Shown in pieces: positions 21,900 to 28,562 of a DNA stretch of 28,562 nt. The position numbers and the translations under genes were made by a program. The DNA is from Gymnopilus junonius (Eukaryota > Basidiomycota > Agaricomycetes > Agaricales > Galerinaceae), in NCBI GenBank assembly GCA_015501075.1, contig JADNYJ010000411.1, positions 1 to 28,562 of the forward strand, given 5' to 3'. Position 1 is the first letter of the stretch; each line of letters opens with the position of its first letter. A model generated the notes under the pieces. It had not been told where the DNA came from. It did not search any database and saw only the letters and a program-made list of their open reading frames with translations.

Positions 21900-22485
21900 G
21901 TAGTTATTTCAGCAGCCCGAGAGGAGAGAGTAGTTACTCCTGAACCTTGAATGGGTTTGTGATTCATCACATCCTATAACAACTCGAGCAGGATTTAATC
22001 AGCACATGCTCGATGTTGGTAAAACCAAGGTGTACCTAGAATAATATCATAGGTAGACATGTTAATAATATCAAAGTACCGATTTTCGTTAATTTTTTCA
22101 TACTGGAATCGGGCTTTAGTTCCAGAATTTATCTTGGACCGAGATCCTTGGACTGCAAGTTGAAGTCCTAATGGAGCATCAAAATTTTAATTTTATCAAC
22201 CTTAAGTTGGTCTGCTAGATTGGAAGACAAAAAATCTCCTAAGAACCAGAGTCGAGCAGAGCTCGAGCTGGATGTCCATTAATTTTTACAGTAATGACAA
22301 CCGGCTTTGGAATGGCTCGTTTGAGTTTTTACTTGAGCAGCATTCCGTTGAACTGTTGGGTAAGTTCCTCGCGGAATTTGAATTCCATGGAGATGAAGTA
22401 CATCCTCAATGACGACTTCTTCTTCCTTTTCAAGAAGTCCATGTCGTGGAGTACTTCTAAAGGATGCCGAAAGTTCTTCAAGCAT
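21900..22485 (-). pseudogene. Retropepsin-like aspartic protease region, frame-shifted
   Basis: The motif ALLDSGS (active-site Asp near 22241-22252) is followed by SSNLADQLKV and, about 70 residues later, the flap-end motif DIILGTPWF (near 22023-22045). Spacing fits a gypsy protease. One shift lies immediately after DSGS and more follow. Confidence 0.75.
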
Positions 22486-22505
22486 CTCTTCTCGTTCTTC
22501 TCCTA

Positions 22506-24161
22506 TTAATTCATCGTCATCATCTGGTGGATCCCAAATGAGTTTCGGCTCTTCCGGAGAGAGATCATTGTATTCTCCTCTTCCAAACGAAACCTTTCAT
22601 TCTGATACCAGTTTCCAATGTCAAAACCTGCACTTTCAATTTCAGGTCTCCAAATAATAGTCAGCCAACCAGTTCTATTATTTTTTATAAGAAATTCATC
22701 GGTTTTATCCCAGTTAATTTTAACTGAAAAGGTTGTTAATTCTCTCTCAGAGTAAGGATCGTCATTTATAAATGGTCTAAACTGCTGAAGAGCATGTTCA
22801 ATTCCTTCCTCAATTGCTCGACCCATGGGAGAGTGGTCCATAAACTCCCATGACGGATCAAGTTCCATTCTTGCTGCTTCGGCACATCGTCTACCATATT
22901 CTGCGAGCAATACAGAAATCATTTTTACGAAGCTTCTGAGCTTCGAAATAGGTAGTAACTTTTAATTTACGGTCCCAAACTGAGTACAGTTCGGAGTTCA
23001 CACGCTTGACAGTGAACCGATTTCCGACCGTTTGCCCCAATTGTGTATCAGTGGGATAGGGTGCACCTAATTCTAATAATTGTTCAGCCTTGGAGGCTAA
23101 CAAGTCAGGTAATAACCTTTCAGCGCGAATAGTTTGACCATTACGGCCTCGTTCCCATTCCAATTCTTCAGCGGACATAGGCGCTGACTCGGATCCGGCG
23201 CTTCTAGATCATTGGTGCTAATTTATCACCACTACGTATTCGATCATGATCAAGCGTGTCAAGCGGCTATTTTTGCCCGTGACATATGACAAGATCTCCG
23301 AGGATCCATCCTGCTGCTCATTTTGAAGAGGGGTGTGCCCAGGATGTCCATCACTATCAGTAAGAATGATGTTGGTAGTATACTCGGTGCAGACACTGGA
23401 ATTCGCTTTGTTCACCGCCATCCCGAGCTTCGGAATTCTGAAGTTGATCCGAAGTTTCTTCCGGTTCGGAAGGTGGAGTCGGAGCAGCGGTGGACGTGGG
23501 GCTCGGCCCAAGTTCTAGACCGATACCTGTGAATGTAGTACCACCATCCGAGGTCGAAGAAGGGATTAGTTAGCTTTGTTTTAGCAATGATTAGAGGTTG
23601 ATCAGGAAAATCATGGTCATGGATATGGTAGGAAATTTTACTACATGAGACTACATCAAACCTGTCTTCATCACAGGTAGTCGGCAAATATGAGGGGTAT
23701 AATTCCCTGATGCCGCTTTGGAGGACAATCTCGCGTTAAAGATGTAAGGTTCTCCCATTACACAGGATATTAGTATAATCTTTGGAATACTGGAAATGGC
23801 TTGCTAACTGATTACAATACCAGTCGCAGAGTGAAAATCTCTGATCGGTTAATGCGTTGATATGAATATCTGTCATAAGAAGCCGATACCGATCATAAAT
23901 ATAGTACATCTGGGCGGGTCCTCGTAATATGTAGAATCTATTAAGCACAGTTCGGTGCGTAACAAAATCACTATCTCCTGGATATGGCTGGTGTTTGTCC
24001 AGTATCCATTGTCCATATAGTGCTAGTGCATCACCAAGACACCGACGCCGTGGTAAATCTGGCCTATACTCGGTGTACGGCGGCGGCGCAATTATAGAAT
24101 AAGCGCCGTGAGGCATTTGACTTGGAATAAACTCGATCATACTTGACTCGAGGTTATCCAA
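22506..24161 (-). CDS. Unknown duplicated module between gag and protease
   Basis: This 1.6-kb stretch carries two similar units. The upstream unit (23736-24161) has KHQPYPGDSD, VLNRFYILRG, MYYIYDRY and LCDWYCNQ; a following segment near 23540-23640 has PFFDLGWWYY. The downstream unit (22506-23178) has LGAPYPTDTQ, VGNRFTVKRV, LYSVWDRKL and then FDIGNWYQN. The common pattern is PYPxD...NRFxxxR...Y.xxDR...WY. A Pro/Ser/Glu-rich linker lies between. Shifts break the reading but each unit stays recognisable. It is not gag, protease, RT, dUTPase or any module I can name, and lies where gypsy elements usually pass straight from gag to protease. Confidence 0.6.
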
Positions 24162-24195
24162 TATTTCTACCTCGTCATTAGATTGGTCTTCGGAT

Positions 24196-26105
24196 TTACT
24201 TCAATGCTGAAGTTTGAGACACCTGGAGGTTTATTGGAATTTGACCTGACATTGCTTTTCTTAGGACAATTCCTGGACATATGTCGGTTTCTTTACAATT
24301 AAAGCATTTGCCTGCTGCTAATAATTCAGATCGTTCTTTATCACTCAGTTGAGGAGTCTTAGCACGATCTGCATTACTCTTAAAACTAGATGACCCCGAG
24401 CGCAAGCTGTTTGCCAAGTGGTTATTATTATTATTGGCACGAGGCTGAGCGCTTCCGGGTCTATGAGATCCAAATCTTGATTTACTCTGGAAACGCGATG
24501 ACATTTCGGACTTATCTCGATGGGTAGGTCGAGCACCTGACCTCTCAGACTGGTGTTCTCGCCCTTTTCCCTTCGAGTTGCCATTGCCAGATGACGTTTG
24601 ACCAGAGGTATTCTTACTTCGGTGGTCATTATTGGCAATATTCTCCGAGATCTCAAGTATCTCGGCATGTTGCACAACTTGTTCCCATGAGGAGACATCT
24701 TGATTATATCCATCTCGATATAATCCTTGTCTAATCGTTGCTCTGAGTCCATCCCAGAGTTTAATAACTTTTTCTCGCTCATCAGTAGTACCAATCATAT
24801 TATAAAGCTCTTCGAGCTCATGTACATAAGCTGATACTCGTCGATCGTTCTGGAAACAGCGTCTAAGTTTAGCTCGCTGTTCCGCTTTATAATTAACTGG
24901 AAAGCAATAGTCAAATAATTGCTCAAAGAATTCCTTTAGATTCCACTCAGTAAAATTCATGGACACTTTCTGAGTGTAAAAATCATAAGCTATGCCAGTA
25001 AGATAATAGGACAGGACAAATACACGTCGATCTCGTCGAACGCGTCCATCCATTACATATGCGGTACCTTCAGTTACAAATCTATTGAAGGTACGGGAGT
25101 GGAGTGCCATCATACTCCTTAGGTGCGATCGGCTTAAGTCCCGATTTTTTAGACTTCGAGCGCTTATTCTTAGTTCCACGCGACTTCGATCTCCTCGGTG
25201 ATCGAGATTTCCGTCCTGGAACACTTCGTCCCGCACCTGCTACTATCGCTATCTGAGCTACTAGAGCTGGACGAATCATCACTAGGGTCTCCTTTGCGAG
25301 TTCCCATGTTTCCAATATTATTTAAGGTGTGTCCCAAATAACTATTAGGAGCTACCTGATTTAATGGGCGACTCGCAGCAGGTCTATTGATGATATATTA
25401 GCATTGACAACCCGAGACCTGGGTGGAACTGATTGATCTGGGGTAGGTGTCTTGTCAACGGGCTCAGCTGTACTGACAGCGCGGGTAGGAGCCTTTGCTT
25501 TGGCTTTAATGGCCTTAGCAATTTCTTCTTTCTTAGCTCTAGCTTGGTTTTCAAGCTGTAACAAGGCGGCTTTCTGAGCCTCAATATTAAAATCTTCATC
25601 TCCCAATTGGATAAAACGGTTAGTCCAATTATTATCTGCTCGTCCTTTACCTTTGACTTTAAATTAGACATTCCCTCGCCTAGCGAGTCCAACGAGCGGG
25701 TTCTGCGGACCACGACATTAGCATTCCGTCGTGTAATTCGTTCCTGTTGATCCGGGGTAAGCAATCTCTCGGCTTCCCGAAGGGGATCATTATTCTCAGC
25801 TATTTCTGAGCTTTATCCTTGCGCTTTCTGTGGCGTACTTCCGTCCACGGTTCATTAGGGTTATTTTCAACCCACTTATCAAAGTCCCGGGTTTCATCTA
25901 CCTCAGGAGTTTCTTCATGAATGCTTTCTGATTCATTCCTTATCCTTATTAGGTTCATTGGATGATGCCTCATCCCTAGTGGGGACTGCAATGCATCCTT
26001 GTAGCTACATTTATCTATTCGAGATGGAGTCGGAGTTTCCGACATATCATCGGATTCTGAAATCAGTGCCTTTGCACTTGATTTCTGGGGAGCGACCCCT
26101 ATCAT
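24196..26105 (-). pseudogene. Gag polyprotein with CCHC zinc knuckle, frame-shifted
   Basis: An N-terminal low-complexity part starts with ATG at 26105 (or the nearby ATG of MSETPTPSRIDK). A basic Arg/Ser/Lys tract follows near 25140-25220. The capsid-like retrotransposon gag domain lies around 24650-25080 (FVLSYYLTGIAYDFYTQKV, FFEQLFDYCFP, RRCFQNDRRVSAYVHELEE). A Ser/Arg/Asn-rich tail leads to CFNCKETD. One base further in phase this continues as HMSRNC, completing CX2CX4HX4C. Gag binds and packages element RNA. At least four shifts interrupt it. Confidence 0.8.
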
Positions 26106-26308
26106 AATAACTCTTCGGAACGGAGTTGCGTTTCTTGAGTAAGAGAAGACATATGTACGAAATAGACAAATTAAAATTTCAAAGGTAATAAGGGTTCGGG
26201 TGTCGGGAAATAGTCGCCGTCGGAAGGTAGCATCGGTTGATCAGGCCGGTCGTGTCCCTTTATCGAAAGCGAAGTCGATTCGATTTAGTTGGAGCTTGTC
26301 AAAAAATA
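26106..26308 (-). other. Retrotransposon leader between 5' LTR and gag
   Basis: About 200 bp of untranslated leader. Directly after the LTR the minus strand reads TATTTTTTGACAAGC, with no TGG start of a tRNA primer-binding site. Fungal chromoviruses often self-prime from the RNA 5' end; that is known for the Tf1/sushi group and only a possibility here. Confidence 0.5.
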
Positions 26309-26672
26309 TGTGATGTCGAGTAACGATCCGTGACGGGAGTCGGCGGGTCGAACGAGGCGGCACACGGTGAGAGGTAAGTTGAGAGGTTGAGAGTCAAGAC
26401 AGCTTAATGATGTACTGTATTCACTGGGGTTTGGTAGTACATACAAGCCAGTATTTATATGTTTCTCGGTACCTACTATGACTAGAACTTTGAGTCAAGT
26501 AAGAATCAGTAAACTAGTTAATACAAGTCAGGTAAATAAGAAATGATTCGTTATGAGTTATTTAATACGGAGACGAAAAAGAAACAAGTCATTTATATAA
26601 ACTACAATAAAAGAGACACGCGTTCAGAAGATAAGATAAGGGATTTGATTTGATGGTCACGTATTTGCCACA
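26309..26672 (-). repeat. 5' LTR of the retrotransposon
   Basis: Direct copy of 17101-17465. On the minus strand it reads TGTGGCAAATACG to ATCACA and would drive transcription of gag-pol. Confidence 0.92.
26452..26459 (-). promoter_or_regulatory. TATA-like box in the 5' LTR
   Basis: TATAAATA on the minus strand lies about two-thirds of the way through the LTR in transcription direction. It is conserved in the 3' LTR. A second TATATAAA-like sequence lies upstream near 26584-26595. Confidence 0.45.
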
Positions 26673-27072
26673 TTATGGTATGTCATTCGCACATTTTGAC
26701 AGGACTTTATGTTGATGCTAGTCACCTTTGGATGTAATAAATTCAGTGCAACCACATTCTTGCCACACTAATCACTCATCGACTGAACATGCTCCTCGCG
26801 TTCAGCGGGCCCGAACGATCCAGCCGTTATATTGATGCTCAAGTTCACATTACCCGGGCACAAAGCCGTCCCCTTGATCTATTCCTACAGGACCTCCTTG
26901 AGCTCCCTCCCTAAAAAACAAAATAAACAAGAACGATCTAATCTTATCTGTTCTGCTACTCGATCACCTGACGATGGGACCTCGTGTCTGGGGCGAGGTG
27001 GCGGCATGTTTCTTGGGTTTTCTCGGGACCTCCACCTCGCTTGAGGAGTCTAGTTTTTAGTTATAACCCACC
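26673..27072. promoter_or_regulatory. Upstream region of the 27073 gene
   Basis: This 400-bp region lies between the retrotransposon and a plus-strand start with an ideal context (CCACCATGGCG). I see no coding gene; a 70-codon open frame at 26832-27044 has no domain. The 5' LTR promoter faces away from this gene. Confidence 0.5.
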
Positions 27073-28499
27073 ATGGCGTCCACCACGTACGTCATCTATC
27101 TATCTCCGAGTATCCTCCTCTATTCCTTTATGTCCTTATTCATACCTTCTTTCTCCTTTTTCTTGTACAGGTCGGCAGCATTTGATGTGTTGCCCGTTGT
27201 CGGCTACGCTCTGCTGGCTGTTGTGCTGGCCTACATTGCATTAAGAGTGTATAGGTACCTGAAGGGAGCCGTCCCTTCTTCAGCTTCAGTTTCGTTGCCC
27301 AAGCCAGTCTCTGAAGCCGTGCACCACAAAGGGTTTAGCTTTGGACATACCATGGGTTGGGGCTGGAGACAATGGAGCTCACTGGTCCCATGTGTACTGT
27401 CCTGCGCGAAAAACTGTACCAGCGATGGGCAAAGGAAAAGCAAAGGCGGCGACATCTGCCAAAAACCTCAGCGTGGAGCTGTTACCCACCACAGGGCTTC
27501 CACCGCCACCGACCTCGGTACCTGCTACGCCTCCTAGGAGTAACACACCGCAGTTGGTCGACCTCAGCTCACCGCCTACACCCCCTCTACAGCAGGAGCA
27601 ACTTCCACCACAGCGTCCTACCCCACCTCTCCATCTCCACGCACACCCTCGCCTTCTCCTTTCCACGTGCACCACATGGTGAAACCGCTCTTCCCATCAG
27701 CCGCACTTGCCCTCGCCCATGCCCGTCCATCTTACTCCCGTCCACCCTCGCCTCATGCCCTCCTCATGACGACCCCGCCGCCGTCTAAACCACACAGACA
27801 GAGCAGAAGTCTCGGTAGCGTGCCTGTGCGGCATCTCTCCTCTGGAGGACAGTCGGGGTTAAGGAACGCTGTTGAGCTGAGGGAGTTGTCTTCTACGCCC
27901 AGCCACGTACGGGGAACGAGTAGAGAGCACCTGTTGATCGATTTTGTCTTCTGGATCTTCTGATGAGGAAGATGAGAGGGACAGGTACAGGCAAGAAGAG
28001 GAGACCACATAATGAAGATCTCCCCGGCTGCATCGGATATTGGAGTCTTACCTGCTGCTACCAGCAGGGATATGCCTCCCATAGTCGACGTGCGGATGGT
28101 AGGACGACACGTTCCGCTTGTTGATCTCAGTGATGATCTGACGGACCGTAAAGTAAACGAGGACAGCGAGAGTTGGAAATGGTTCAGCTCTGCGCCGGTG
28201 CCTTCGCTGTCTTTTGGTCGCAGCGTGCGTCCGTTGTGGGATCGACCCCTGCTAATTCCAAGCAGATGCCTAATTTCCGACAACCACAGGCGGAGAAACT
28301 CATCGACATGGATGACGATGTTCCTCTTGCTCTTACCCATCCTGAGCTGGTCTCAGGGCGCCCTCGACCTCAGCCAGTCCCAGTGGCAATACAAAGGACG
28401 GAAATCCCTCCTCAGCTGGTCGACTTGACCGATTCCAAAGTCCCCAGTCACGTTGAGCAAACACCCAAGGAGCCGCAGCCACTTGTAGATTTGATTTGA
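27073..28499 (+). CDS. Membrane-anchored disordered protein with repeated LVDL (SIM-like) motifs
   Basis: ATG at 27073 has a perfect Kozak context. Exon 1 is 14 bp (27073-27086), followed by an intron at 27087-27170. The N-terminus is a single hydrophobic helix, VLPVVGYALLAVVLAYIALR, followed by basic residues, which suggests a membrane anchor with the bulk in the cytoplasm or nucleoplasm. Downstream is Pro/Ser-rich and low in order. It repeats a short motif: TPQLVDLSS, MPPIVDV, VPLVDLSDDL, KLIDMDDDV, PPQLVDLTDS and PLVDLI at the end. Hydrophobic cores beside Ser/Asp resemble SUMO-interaction motifs. The frame changes at least five times between about 27350 and 28260, nearly always in the direction of a missing base. 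It ends with TGA at 28497-28499. I recognise no named family. Confidence 0.55.
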
Positions 28500-28562
28500 A
28501 TTCGGACATCCGGGGCACCCAGCTCATGGGATATTGAAGATCAAACTCCTTCCATCACTCGC

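Larger units (their letters stand above)
17101..26672 (-). mobile_element. Ty3/gypsy chromovirus-type LTR retrotransposon, 9.6 kb
   Basis: Two direct LTRs of about 365 bp bound an 8.8-kb interior coding on the minus strand. Order: leader, gag with CCHC knuckle, unknown duplicated module, protease, reverse transcriptase, RNase H, integrase, chromodomain, extra ORF, polypurine tract, LTR. Integrase after RNase H plus a chromodomain places it among Ty3/gypsy chromoviruses. The LTRs are roughly 97-98% identical by eye, so insertion is recent. The reading frames nevertheless carry many single-base shifts, which may be consensus errors. The outer flanks (CGCCT left, TTATG right) are not a matching target-site duplication. 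No tRNA-type primer-binding site starting TGG follows the 5' LTR. Confidence 0.92.

Noticed and set aside
27753..28340. 195-codon minus-strand ORF opposite the last gene
   Set aside because: No domain; the plus strand has a Kozak ATG, a spliced intron and repeated motifs.
1..28562. CRISPR array, bacterial operon or plasmid features
   Set aside because: No regularly spaced repeats. Spliceosomal introns and fungal gene families show eukaryotic DNA.

Overview
The window looks like nuclear DNA of a filamentous basidiomycete, probably an Agaricomycete. Genes are split by many short GT-AG introns (about 40-120 bp, a few longer). The enzymes are typical of wood- or litter-associated fungi: a DyP-type peroxidase, a flavin amino-acid oxidase and a NagZ-like GH3. 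A large chromodomain Ty3/gypsy retrotransposon is also present. A Rhizoctonia-like or other early-diverging Agaricomycete is possible, but I cannot fix the taxon from sequence alone.

Layout. 1-1836: gene-poor DNA with a 522-bp foldback/MITE-like element (756-1277) flanked by TA. 1837-6206 (-): an 11-exon VHS-GAT endocytic/vesicle adaptor of 1094 residues with large low-complexity arms. 6417-8689 (-): a GH3 beta-N-acetylglucosaminidase. 9473-10894 (+): an unrecognised basic, probably nuclear protein. 11243-14482 (-): a 13-exon gene reading as a DyP peroxidase joined to a von Willebrand A (vWA) module. 14835-16942 (-): an L-amino-acid-oxidase-like flavoenzyme directly upstream on the same strand. 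17101-26672 (-): a 9.6-kb LTR retrotransposon with near-identical LTRs, gag, protease, RT, RNase H, integrase and chromodomain. It also has two unusual cargo regions: a duplicated module between gag and protease, and an extra ORF between the chromodomain and the 3' LTR. 27073-28499 (+): a membrane-anchored, disordered protein with repeated SUMO-interaction-like LVDL motifs.

How the genes may work together. The flavin oxidase should make H2O2, which the neighbouring DyP would consume, so the tandem pair may be an oxidase-peroxidase couple. The vWA module could add a protein-interaction surface. The retrotransposon's 3' LTR sits 158 bp upstream of the oxidase start and points toward it, so an LTR promoter could influence this pair.

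Data-quality note. Seven single-base losses, nearly all in short homopolymers, break the GH3, DyP-vWA and oxidase frames, and similar shifts occur in the retrotransposon and the last gene. The 3.3-kb VHS-GAT CDS has none. Their uniform direction and homopolymer bias suggest consensus errors rather than genuine pseudogenes, but this must be tested on reads.
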